DNA of 64,000 bases from Endozoicomonas gorgoniicola. Lineage in GTDB: Bacteria; Pseudomonadota; Gammaproteobacteria; Pseudomonadales; Endozoicomonadaceae. The notes beneath the pieces are model-generated. The model saw only the letters and a list, made by a program, of their open reading frames with translations. It searched no databases and was not told where the DNA came from. The stretch covers positions 5,914,001 to 5,978,000 of the forward strand of contig NZ_JAPFCC010000001.1 in the NCBI RefSeq assembly GCF_025562715.2, read 5' to 3'. The position numbers and the translations under genes are program-made. Position 1 is the first letter of the stretch. Every line of letters starts with the position of its first letter. This document shows positions 53,713 through 61,848 of this stretch, piece after piece.

Positions 53713-53846
53713 CTCGCACTCCATGACCTATGGCCGGGTCAGCCAAAAGCAGCACGCAACTCTGAGGTCTTTTGAGTCGGATTAAACATTCCTGAAACCT
53801 GTCGATACAAGCTCTAGTACACGAATTCACTGTGTTTGACCAGTAG

Positions 53847-53872
53847 GTTGGGACGAGCAAAGTCCCCCCAAC
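53847..53872 (+). promoter_or_regulatory. Hairpin in the leader of the DUF4956 operon
   Basis: GTTGGGAC and GTCCCCCCAAC form a GC-rich stem with bulged C residues, 41 nt before the operon's first start codon. Could be leader structure; no known riboswitch recognised. Confidence 0.35.
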
Positions 53873-53912
53873 ACGGGATACGAATAAAGGCTTAAGAGAG
53901 GAAGGTTGAAGC

Positions 53913-54644
53913 ATGTTGGAATCCGTTGACCCCTTATTGATTTCCTATCTGCCTCAGGATATCAAGTCTACATTGTTTCCTTATGCCAGTATCAGCCTGG
54001 CATCATTGGCTCTGAACCTGCTCATTGGTTATGCCCTGGCTAACCTCATAGGTATCCATTTCAGGAAATACTCAAAGGCCTTTGGTAATCGAAAGGACTT
54101 TTCCAGACTGTTTCCGACGCTTGTGTTGTCGATCATTCTGATTATTACTGTTGTAAAAGCTTCTCTGGCACTTGCACTTGGTCTTGTTGGTGCCTTATCC
54201 ATTGTACGATTCAGAACCCCAATTAAAGAACCCGAAGAGCTGGTGTACCTCTTTCTGAATATTGGTATAGCGATTGCGCTTGGTGCGGGGCAGACGTTTG
54301 CCGCTGTTGCTGCCTGCTTTATTATCCTTGTGCTATTGATATTTTCCAGAAAGAAGACCGCACAGTCTTTCCATGAAAACGCACTGTTTCTTTCGGTCAG
54401 TTACACAATGGAAGCTGGCACATCAAAAGATGCTATTCTTTCCGGCTTGAAGAATGTGCTAATTAATTATGTGACAAGAATGGAACTCAGCCGGCTTGAT
54501 TTTTCTGAATCAAAAGTTGACGCACTGTTCTTTATTAATGTCGACAGTGCCGGAGAATTAGATTTAATCATGAGTGAGCTGGATAGTAAGTTCGATCATG
54601 TTGAAATATCGATACTTGAACAAAACGATATCTCAGGTCTTTAG
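53913..54644 (+). CDS. DUF4956 membrane protein
   Basis: 243 residues, four membrane segments in the first 150 residues (SLASLALNLLIGYALANLIG; LFPTLVLSIILIITVVKAS; ALALGLVGALSIVRFRTPIK with EPEEL; AAVAACFIILVLLIF). SIVRFRTPIKEPEELVYLF is the most conserved DUF4956 motif. A soluble C-terminal alpha/beta domain (about 160-243) resembles ferredoxin-like regulatory domains. Start at ATG 53913 with GAGAGGAAGG upstream. First gene of a tight operon: the CotH-like gene starts 2 nt after its stop. The role is unknown; DUF4956 genes are often found next to VTC-domain genes. Confidence 0.85.
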   Translation: MLESVDPLLISYLPQDIKSTLFPYASISLASLALNLLIGYALANLIGIHFRKYSKAFGNRKDFSRLFPTLVLSIILIITVVKASLALALGLVGALSIVRFRTPIKEPEELVYLFLNIGIAIALGAGQTFAAVAACFIILVLLIFSRKKTAQSFHENALFLSVSYTMEAGTSKDAILSGLKNVLINYVTRMELSRLDFSESKVDALFFINVDSAGELDLIMSELDSKFDHVEISILEQNDISGL

Positions 54645-54646
54645 CC

Positions 54647-57286
54647 ATGAAGCTACGCCTTGATCGTCGAGCCAGTTTTATTTCCAAAAGAGAGAAGTGG
54701 TTTTTTTGGGGAGCGCTGTCTCTGAGTCTGATACTTTTGCTGCCTTCTGTGGATCTGGTAAGGGTGCTGTTGATTCATGGAGGGTATCGTGTGTTACACA
54801 CAAACCCTCAAGATAAAGCGGTTCAGTTTGTCGGTGATGCAACAAAAGCGCCTCACAAGTTTTTTTCAGCAGATCGTGATCAGCCGGTTTTGAGGCTGGA
54901 TATTAAATACAAAGAAATGCGAAAGCTGGCTGAGGATCGAAAGCTGGCAATGGCTTCGGGAAGAATTCCTGAAGACAGAAGCACCGCGAAAGGTACTTTG
55001 TATTATGAGCGCAAGGCTTATAAAGCCGACTTTCGGTTGCAGGGGGACATGCTTGACCATGTAAACGGGTCTGACCGGTGGTCGATACGTGTCAACTTAA
55101 AAAAGGGAAAGGCGATATTCTCGACTTCCCGTTTTGCTTTGATCAGTTCCAGCGTTCGCCAGCATCAGGGAGCAGAGCTGTTCAGGCAGACCATGGAACT
55201 TGCGGGTTTTGATATTATTTCGCCGAAGCATATACCAGTGAAGGTCATTGTTAACGGGGATGACTGGGGTGTTATGTTGCTGGAGCAGGCTTTTGGTCAG
55301 GACTTGCTGGCAGGAAGTCATAGAACGGAAGGGCTGGTTGTTCGTCTGGACCTGCTGTCTGAAACCACCGATGCCAGTGGTCAGGTGCATCGTGAACTCA
55401 AGCCCAGGGTTATTCAAAAAAAGACAGTGCTGAAAAAAGAGGCGTTGGCGAATCAGCGCAGAGTGGCTATGAGCCTGGTCAGCGACTTTCTTAATGGCAA
55501 GCGACCAGCAAGCGATGTGTTTGATGTTGAAAAGCTGGGGCAATATCTGGCGACGGTGGACATCTGGGGTGCATGGCATGCTCTGACCTGGAATAACTGG
55601 AGATGGTATTATAATCCACACACGGCAAAACTTGAGCCGATTCAGAGTGATGTGGATGTTTCTGTAGCGCGGCATATGCGGTTAATGAAGAAGCCCAGTA
55701 ACGATTCCCTGATCAGTCGGGTAATGCTTTCTGATGAGGTGGTCAATAAAAGTTATCAGACAGCATTAACTCATTTACGAGAGCAGATTGATTCCGGGTC
55801 TCTGGTCAGTGAGCTTCAGGAAAAACAGAGAGAGTTTACACGTCAGCTTTATTTAAGTTCCCCGTTACTGGGTGATTATGACCTTGCTTTGATGAAAGAG
55901 CAGGCTGATTGTCTGAATACAGATTACAAGAACGAACCCTGTTCACAGTTTCGGGGGTTAGGTCCGGATCTGCATTTGCCAATGCAGTCAATGGAAGTTG
56001 TTCTGCCCTGGGAATTCAGGACATCCTTTGACTCTTTGAATGGTGAACCGGTTTTATCGATATTCAACCCTGATGCCCGTCCGTTAAAAGTGCGGGAGGT
56101 GAAGTATGTATACCCTGATGGTCGTGAATTAGCCATTGAACCCGACATTATCGGTTTGCCAAGGCAGGTCACTACTGGTGAGCGTCTGAAGATTTCCCTG
56201 CCTGAAGAAGCCAGACAATTGAGTGTGCTTGCTTCTTATCCAAAGGAGAAGAAACAAGCCCATTCATTTATTCTTAATAAAGGCGCTTTGTGGTTTATAC
56301 CTCGTCCTTCCGACTCCCGGGCACTGAAAAACTACCCATTTATCAAGAGACTTCCCAATGGCTGGGAAATCCAGGCTGGAAAATGGCAGATAGATGATTA
56401 TTTGACCACTCCGGCAAATTGGAAAGTCACGATTCAACCCGGTACTGAGCTTTCATTTTCGGAAGGTTCAGGGTTAATGGTATTTGGTGAACTCTATGTC
56501 AACGGGACTGAAAATAACCCTGTCGCATTCAATAAACAATCCCAAAGTGATGCCTGGTCCGGTTTAACGGTTTTTGGTAGTGGTGCGTTAAGAAACAGCA
56601 AGGTCAGCCATTTGCTGGTGACAGAAGCCAGAAATCCAAAACTAGGGTTCTGGCGACCAAGAGGCGCTGTTTATTTTATTAATCAGAACGTTGTGATTGA
56701 TGGTCTGACCATTCAGGACAATCTTTCCGAAGATGCGCTTAATATCATTAACAGTCAGGTTGATATCAATCGGCTGACGATCCGAAATGCCCTCTCAGAT
56801 GGCTTTGATTGTGATTTTTGTGAAGGGAAGGTCCGCGACAGTCAGTTCGTCAATGTCGGGCTGGTGTCGGGTGGTGATGGTCTTGATACCAGTGGTTCGG
56901 TTTTGGCAATCAGTGACAGTTATTTTGAGGGCATCAGCGATAAAGCGATTTCTGCTGGTGAATCGAGTCAGCTGACGGTTGACAACAGCACGATAAAAAA
57001 CAGCAATGTTGCAATAGCGGTAAAAGACCGGTCCGAAGTTGTAGCCAGTAATATGACCCTTGAGCGAATAAAAGAATACTCGCTTATGAGCTATATCAAA
57101 AAACCTATTTTTGGTCCGGCTTCATTAATTGCAAACAATATTACCTGTGTCCGGTTTAACTGCGTCGATAAGGCACTGGTTGAAAAAGGCAGTGTCATGT
57201 CTATTGATGGTGATGCTTTGGGTTCTGAAGATGTGAATATAAAAGCATTGTACAAAGGCATCATGAAATCGGAAAAGCCAAAGTAA
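54647..57286 (+). CDS. CotH kinase-like protein with C-terminal beta-helix
   Basis: 879 residues. One N-terminal membrane anchor (about 17-38), outside domain from 70 on. The CotH-like region (about 95-420) has KGTLYYERKAYKADFRLQGD, WSIRVNLKK, MLLEQAFGQDL, the K-rich middle, and NNWRWYYNPHTAKLEPIQSD then VDVS, where CotH proteins carry a catalytic/metal Asp pair. Residues about 610-860 form a right-handed beta-helix (repeating NSKVSHLLVTEA, DGLTIQDNLSEDALNIINSQ, ISDSYFEGISDKAISAGESS). CotH in Bacillus phosphorylates spore-coat proteins; target here unknown. Stop and VTC start overlap (TAATG). Confidence 0.8.
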   Translation: MKLRLDRRASFISKREKWFFWGALSLSLILLLPSVDLVRVLLIHGGYRVLHTNPQDKAVQFVGDATKAPHKFFSADRDQPVLRLDIKYKEMRKLAEDRKLAMASGRIPEDRSTAKGTLYYERKAYKADFRLQGDMLDHVNGSDRWSIRVNLKKGKAIFSTSRFALISSSVRQHQGAELFRQTMELAGFDIISPKHIPVKVIVNGDDWGVMLLEQAFGQDLLAGSHRTEGLVVRLDLLSETTDASGQVHRELKPRVIQKKTVLKKEALANQRRVAMSLVSDFLNGKRPASDVFDVEKLGQYLATVDIWGAWHALTWNNWRWYYNPHTAKLEPIQSDVDVSVARHMRLMKKPSNDSLISRVMLSDEVVNKSYQTALTHLREQIDSGSLVSELQEKQREFTRQLYLSSPLLGDYDLALMKEQADCLNTDYKNEPCSQFRGLGPDLHLPMQSMEVVLPWEFRTSFDSLNGEPVLSIFNPDARPLKVREVKYVYPDGRELAIEPDIIGLPRQVTTGERLKISLPEEARQLSVLASYPKEKKQAHSFILNKGALWFIPRPSDSRALKNYPFIKRLPNGWEIQAGKWQIDDYLTTPANWKVTIQPGTELSFSEGSGLMVFGELYVNGTENNPVAFNKQSQSDAWSGLTVFGSGALRNSKVSHLLVTEARNPKLGFWRPRGAVYFINQNVVIDGLTIQDNLSEDALNIINSQVDINRLTIRNALSDGFDCDFCEGKVRDSQFVNVGLVSGGDGLDTSGSVLAISDSYFEGISDKAISAGESSQLTVDNSTIKNSNVAIAVKDRSEVVASNMTLERIKEYSLMSYIKKPIFGPASLIANNITCVRFNCVDKALVEKGSVMSIDGDALGSEDVNIKALYKGIMKSEKPK

Positions 57287-57963
57287 TGGATGAATTCAGG
57301 TTTGAAGTCAAAATTCCAATACCGATGACTCAGGCCCAGAGGTTTCAGGTATGGCTCAAGACTCATCCTCTGTTGTTTTCAACGCATTATGCTCCGAGGG
57401 CTGTTAATAGCCTGTATCTGGACAGTTGCGATCTGGCTATGTATGAAACGAATCTGAACGGGATTAGTCAGCGGAAAAAAAATCGCATACGCTGGTATGG
57501 CAGCCTTGATGAAGCCAGTAGAGCAAAGCTGGAATTCAAGCTTAAAAAATCAGGTAAAGGACGCAAGATTATCTTTGATGCGCCTCTTGATTTACAGCAG
57601 GAAAACACCAGCTGGCGTTCGGCGTTAAGAGATTGTTACAACCAGTTACCCGAGGAAGCGCGGATTATTCTCGGAAATGGTGTGATGCCCGTTTTGATCT
57701 GCTCCTATAGCAGGGAGTACTATGTTTCAGCCTGTGAGAAAATCAGAGCGACCATAGACAGTAATATTGTCGTTTATGACCAGCGTTACAGTGATAGACC
57801 CAACCTGATCAAACCTCAGTCTTTAGGGCAATATTATTTGCTGGAACTAAAGGCGGCCGGGGACTTTGAAGAGGAATTGTCTGAATTGATGGGAACCTGC
57901 CCTATGATCGCCTCACGACATTCCAAGTATGTGACAGGCATACGTAAACTGATCTGGAAATAA
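57286..57963 (+). CDS. VTC-domain protein (polyphosphate polymerase-like)
   Basis: 225 residues, a complete VTC domain. EFRFEVKIPI at the start, VNSLYLDSCDLAMYE, KKNRIRWYGS, KLEFKLKKSGKGRKI, ICSYSREYYVS, ATIDSNIVVYDQR, YLLELKAAG and ASRHSKYVTGIRK follow the tunnel-lining Lys/Arg/Glu pattern of yeast Vtc4, which makes polyphosphate from ATP. No membrane segment. Its ATG overlaps the CotH-like stop, so it is translationally coupled to the operon. Linked genes suggest polyphosphate or phosphotransfer at the envelope; that is inference. Confidence 0.88.
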   Translation: MDEFRFEVKIPIPMTQAQRFQVWLKTHPLLFSTHYAPRAVNSLYLDSCDLAMYETNLNGISQRKKNRIRWYGSLDEASRAKLEFKLKKSGKGRKIIFDAPLDLQQENTSWRSALRDCYNQLPEEARIILGNGVMPVLICSYSREYYVSACEKIRATIDSNIVVYDQRYSDRPNLIKPQSLGQYYLLELKAAGDFEEELSELMGTCPMIASRHSKYVTGIRKLIWK

Positions 57964-58092
57964 TTCTGAAGCCCACCTCAACAGCTGTTTTGCAGAAACA
58001 GAGTATTTGCGGTTAGATATAAACCCTATGTAGAGGTTTGGTAATGCATCGGTATAATCCAGCCAGATAACTTACCTCCTGAATGTGTATTC

Positions 58093-58668
58093 ATGCGTCG
58101 TACCATATTTGATACCCCGGTGATCAACACCGCACTGCGCCTGCTGTCCAATGCCATCCTTAAACTGAGAGGCTGGAAGAAAGAAGGTCAGTTGCCCGAT
58201 GTGGGCAAATGCGTTGTGATTGCCGCTCCCCATACCAGTAACTGGGACTTCGTGTTCATGATGCTGATGGCCTTTTCTTTCCGGCTGAAAGTATTCTGGA
58301 TGGGGAAAAACTCGCTGTTCAAAGGGCCTCTTGGTCTCATCATGCGCTTTCTGGGAGGTATTCCGGTCGAGCGCAGCAAACATACAGGGCTGGTGCAACA
58401 GACTATCGACCAGTTTAACCAGAATGATGATCTGTTTATTGCCCTGTCTCCTGAAGGAACCCGTGGCAAGGTGACGAAGTGGAAAAGTGGTTTCTATCAT
58501 GTCGCCAACGGTGCCAATGTGCCTGTTGCCATGGCATTTCTTGACTATAAAAGAAAAGTAGCAGGCTTTGGTCCTCTGTTTATGCCAACCGGTGACTATG
58601 AAAAAGACCTGACTGACATCCAGGCGTTTTATCGTGGCATTTCAGGTAAAAATCCGTCCCAGTTCTGA
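58093..58668 (+). CDS. PlsC-like acyltransferase
   Basis: 191 residues, acyltransferase family of 1-acylglycerol-3-phosphate type. The H-x4-D motif is in APHTSNWDFV (His46, Asp51), the second block in LGGIPVERSK (P-V-x-R) and the third in ALSPEGTRGK (E-G-T-R). One hydrophobic stretch (VFMMLMAFSFRLKVFWMG) may contact the membrane. 129 bp after the VTC gene on the same strand, without a clear ribosome site, so probably its own transcript. Acceptor (glycerophospholipid, lipid A or other) unknown. Confidence 0.9.
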   Translation: MRRTIFDTPVINTALRLLSNAILKLRGWKKEGQLPDVGKCVVIAAPHTSNWDFVFMMLMAFSFRLKVFWMGKNSLFKGPLGLIMRFLGGIPVERSKHTGLVQQTIDQFNQNDDLFIALSPEGTRGKVTKWKSGFYHVANGANVPVAMAFLDYKRKVAGFGPLFMPTGDYEKDLTDIQAFYRGISGKNPSQF

Positions 58669-59219
58669 TAGCGTGAATCTTCTCTTGTTTTTTCGACAGG
58701 AGAAGACCTGACCTTCCGGATATTTCGCACCCACAAGCCTCTATACTCATAAACCCCTGCGCACTCACGGCGGAAAACAGTACAAACATTGCGAAAAAGC
58801 ATGTAAAATGCTCGCCCTTTCGAGGGATGGATATTGACATGAGTCAATGAAATTCCCGATGTGTTTGCCCTGTCTGCATCTGGCTATTTGTGCCAGCTAT
58901 GCCCGGAGGCAGGCACCAGACGAGACGTCCGGGTACTCCGTAGCCTCTGGCGGCCATTGTTACATAAATCAAGTGTTTCATAAGCCGCGCCGATCAGCAC
59001 GAACTCCTTTCTCAGGATCTTCAACGAAGTCATGGACACTCACATGACCCGCTTTAGCCGGGAGCCTGACAGGCTCCTAAAGCGGACTACCAGCGTTTAT
59101 TAGCAGGATTCAAGCGTAAGACCGGAAGTCTGTTCGTTTGTAAGGGCCTGTCCGGCAGTTAGTCCGATACCCTGTTGCGCATGCTGGTTCTTATATAAGC
59201 CTTAATTACGGAGCACTCG
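58669..59219 (+). promoter_or_regulatory. Long leader region of deaD with compound hairpin
   Basis: 551 bp without a gene. At 59049-59085 CCGCTTTA pairs with TAAAGCGG, enclosing GGAGCCT-GAC-AGGCTCC with a 4-nt bulge, 135 nt before the start. DEAD-box cold-shock helicase genes often have long structured leaders under self or temperature control; a similar role is inferred. Confidence 0.45.
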
Positions 59220-61040
59220 ATGTCCGATACTGAAACCGTTCCTTCCTTTGCGGAAATGCCTCTTGCCCCTGCAGTGATCAAAGCTGTAAAGGATGTCGGT
59301 TACGAAACCCCTTCTCCTATCCAGGCGCAAAGTATTCCTCATCTGCTGGAAGGTAAGGATTTGCTGGGCCTGGCGCAGACCGGTACCGGCAAAACCGCTG
59401 CGTTTGCTCTGCCGCTGCTGTCTCGTGTAGACACTAAAAAACGTCACCCACAGGTTCTGGTGCTGGCACCTACCCGTGAACTGGCGATCCAGGTTGCAGA
59501 AGCCTTCCAGCGTTATGCCCGTCACATGCCCGGTTTCCACGTACTGCCTGTTTACGGTGGTCAGGATATGCGTGGTCAGCTGCGCGGCTTGCAGCGCGGC
59601 GCTCAGGTTATTGTAGGTACTCCGGGGCGTGTTATGGATCACCTGCGTCGTGGCTCCATGAAACTGGACGACCTGAAGGCGGTGGTACTGGATGAAGCCG
59701 ATGAAATGCTGCGCATGGGCTTTGTTGACGATATCGAATGGATCATGGAGCAGACGCCAAGTGAGCGTCAGGTGGCCCTGTTCTCTGCGACCATGCCACG
59801 GCAGATTCGTAAAATTGCCGATACTCACCTGACCGACCCGGTGACTGTTGAGATCAAGTCCAAGACCGCTACCGTAGACACCATCACCCAGAAAGTGTGC
59901 ATGGTAAGCGGCTACCACAAGCTGGACGCCCTGACCCGAATTCTGGAAGTCGAGCCATTCGACGCCATGATCATCTTCGTACGCACCAAGACAGCAACCG
60001 TTGAGCTGGCTGAAAAGCTGGAGGCCCGTGGCTTCTCTGCGGCAGCCCTGAACGGCGACATGTCTCAGGCACTGCGTGAGAAAGTGATCGACCGTTTGAA
60101 GAAAGGCTCTCTGGATATTCTGATTGCGACTGATGTAGCGGCACGTGGTCTGGACGTTGAGCGTATGTCTCACGTGGTTAACTACGACATTCCTTACGAC
60201 ACTGAAGCTTATGTACACCGTATTGGTCGTACTGGCCGTGCGGGACGTCAGGGTACAGCCATTCTGTTTGCGACTCACCGTGAGCGTCGTATGCTGCGTG
60301 CTATCGAGAACGCTACCCGTCAGCGTATCGACGACATGCGTCTGCCATCCATGCGTGACGTTCGCGACATGCGTATCCGTCAGTTTAAGGAAGACGTTTC
60401 CAAGTCTCTGGAACTGGGTGACGAGAAACTGGCTGACTTCCGCAATATCGTCAATGAGCTGATGACAGAAGGCGATATGAGCCCGGAAGACCTGGCAGCG
60501 GCCCTGTGCTTTATGGCTCAGAAAGAGCGCCCATTCCCGGACGGAAAAGAACCTGAACGTCCACAGCGTCAGCGTCGTGAGCGTGATGACCGTCGTGGTG
60601 AGCGCGGAGATCGTGGTGACCGTCCACGTCGTGATCGTCGTGAAGACAACGAAGGCATGGTTCGTTACCGTGTTGAAGTGGGTCGTGAACAGGGTATTAA
60701 CCCCGGCGACCTGGTCGGTGCAATTGCCAACGAAAGCAAGATTTCCGGTAAGAGCATCGGTCATATCCGCCTGTTCGAGCGTTTCTCTTCCATCTATCTG
60801 CCAGAAGGTATGGATAACTCAACACTGGCTTCCCTGAAGCAGGTGAAGGTACGCAACAAGCCGCTGGAAATGAGTGTGTGGGTAGACGACGGTAGTTTCC
60901 GTGAAGAGCGTCCTCGCCGTCGCCGTCGTGATGGTGAATTCCGTCGTGACCGTGACCGTCGCAGCAACGCTACCCGTGGTTCTTCACAGAACAACCCTTC
61001 CCGCAAGCCACGTCAGCGTGATCGTGAAGATCATTCATAA
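59220..61040 (+). CDS. deaD: ATP-dependent RNA helicase, DeaD/CsdA
   Basis: 606 residues. DEAD-box core: Q motif (YETPSPIQAQSIPHLLEGKD), Walker A AQTGTGKTAAF, Ia APTRELAIQ, GTPGRVMDHL, DEAD in VVLDEADEML, SAT in FSATMPRQI, then ATDVAARGLDVERM and HRIGRTGRAGR. After about residue 440 an R/D-rich tract (RRERDDRRGERGDRGDRPRR) flanks a DbpA-type RNA-binding domain (YRVEVGREQGINPGDLVGAI). Aids ribosome assembly and mRNA decay, mainly in cold. Start ATG 59220 with GGAG 7 nt upstream; strong terminator after. Confidence 0.96.
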   Translation: MSDTETVPSFAEMPLAPAVIKAVKDVGYETPSPIQAQSIPHLLEGKDLLGLAQTGTGKTAAFALPLLSRVDTKKRHPQVLVLAPTRELAIQVAEAFQRYARHMPGFHVLPVYGGQDMRGQLRGLQRGAQVIVGTPGRVMDHLRRGSMKLDDLKAVVLDEADEMLRMGFVDDIEWIMEQTPSERQVALFSATMPRQIRKIADTHLTDPVTVEIKSKTATVDTITQKVCMVSGYHKLDALTRILEVEPFDAMIIFVRTKTATVELAEKLEARGFSAAALNGDMSQALREKVIDRLKKGSLDILIATDVAARGLDVERMSHVVNYDIPYDTEAYVHRIGRTGRAGRQGTAILFATHRERRMLRAIENATRQRIDDMRLPSMRDVRDMRIRQFKEDVSKSLELGDEKLADFRNIVNELMTEGDMSPEDLAAALCFMAQKERPFPDGKEPERPQRQRRERDDRRGERGDRGDRPRRDRREDNEGMVRYRVEVGREQGINPGDLVGAIANESKISGKSIGHIRLFERFSSIYLPEGMDNSTLASLKQVKVRNKPLEMSVWVDDGSFREERPRRRRRDGEFRRDRDRRSNATRGSSQNNPSRKPRQRDREDHS

Positions 61041-61059
61041 GCTCAACGTGTAGTGCTTT

Positions 61060-61099
61060 AAAAGCGGACGCCTGAGAGGTTGGGCGTCCGCTTTTTTAT
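61060..61099 (+). terminator. Rho-independent terminator after deaD
   Basis: AAAAGCGGACGCC (61060-61072) pairs with GGCGTCCGCTTTT (61083-61095) followed by TTATAA; perfect 13-bp stem. Confidence 0.93.
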
Positions 61100-61197
61100 A
61101 ACGCTTTCTAATTGAGAGGCAAAAGCGCAAAATAGGCAGACACTAATCTCCAATAACCCTCTGATAACCCACTAATAACAACGAGGAGACAATACCT

Positions 61198-61824
61198 ATG
61201 ATTAGTTTGTACGGCTCTGGTCAGGCACGTTCATTCCGTGCGCTCTGGGCGCTTGAAGAAGCCGGGCTCGATTTTGAATACCAGCATGTCAGAATTGGTC
61301 AGTCTGATGAAGGTGGTAGCCGTCACCCCTCATATCTGGCATTGAACTCCCAGGGGAAAATTCCAACGCTTGTTCACGATGACCTGGTATTAACCGAAAG
61401 CGCCGCAATCGTTAACTATATCGCCGCTCTGGTACCTGAAAAGCAGCTTATGCCGTTGGACGACAATGCGATGCGGGCAAAATACGACGAGTTTTGTTTC
61501 TTTGTTTTGTCAGACCTTGAACAGCCTTTATGGACGACAGGTAAACACCGTTTTGTATTGCCGGAAGACTACCGGGTAGAAGCGGTTTTCGAAACGGCAC
61601 AGTGGGAATTCAAACGTTCCCTGAAGGCATTGGATCAGTATATGGACGGTCAGGAATATGTTGTTGGTAACCGCTTTACTTGCGCTGATATTCTGTTGGC
61701 ACAAACCATTAACTGGGCTTTGCGGTTCGGGTTTGAGGTGCCTGAGCCATATCAGGAATACCGGGAGCGGCTTTACCAGAGACCTGCCTGCCAGAGAGCG
61801 GCAGAAGCGGCGACAGCAAAATAA
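61198..61824 (+). CDS. Glutathione S-transferase family protein
   Basis: 208 residues. The N-terminal thioredoxin-fold (about 1-80) has LYGSGQARSFRALWALEEAG, NSQGKIPTLVHDDLVLTESA (cis-Pro and the E-S glutathione-binding pair); the C-terminal helical domain has VVGNRFTCADILLAQTINWA. The usual catalytic Ser/Cys/Tyr at the N-terminus would be Ser7 or Ser12. Substrate unknown. Start ATG 61198 with GAGGAG 8-9 nt upstream. Confidence 0.9.
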   Translation: MISLYGSGQARSFRALWALEEAGLDFEYQHVRIGQSDEGGSRHPSYLALNSQGKIPTLVHDDLVLTESAAIVNYIAALVPEKQLMPLDDNAMRAKYDEFCFFVLSDLEQPLWTTGKHRFVLPEDYRVEAVFETAQWEFKRSLKALDQYMDGQEYVVGNRFTCADILLAQTINWALRFGFEVPEPYQEYRERLYQRPACQRAAEAATAK

Positions 61825-61848
61825 AGAGGGAGCGGGCTGCTCCCTTTA

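Noticed and set aside
58847..59047. 66-codon frame in the deaD leader
   Set aside because: No ribosome site and no conserved pattern; more likely untranslated leader.
59202..60764. 520-codon open frame on the minus strand across deaD
   Set aside because: It is antisense to the well-conserved deaD coding sequence; its Thr/Val/His-rich translation shows no domain.
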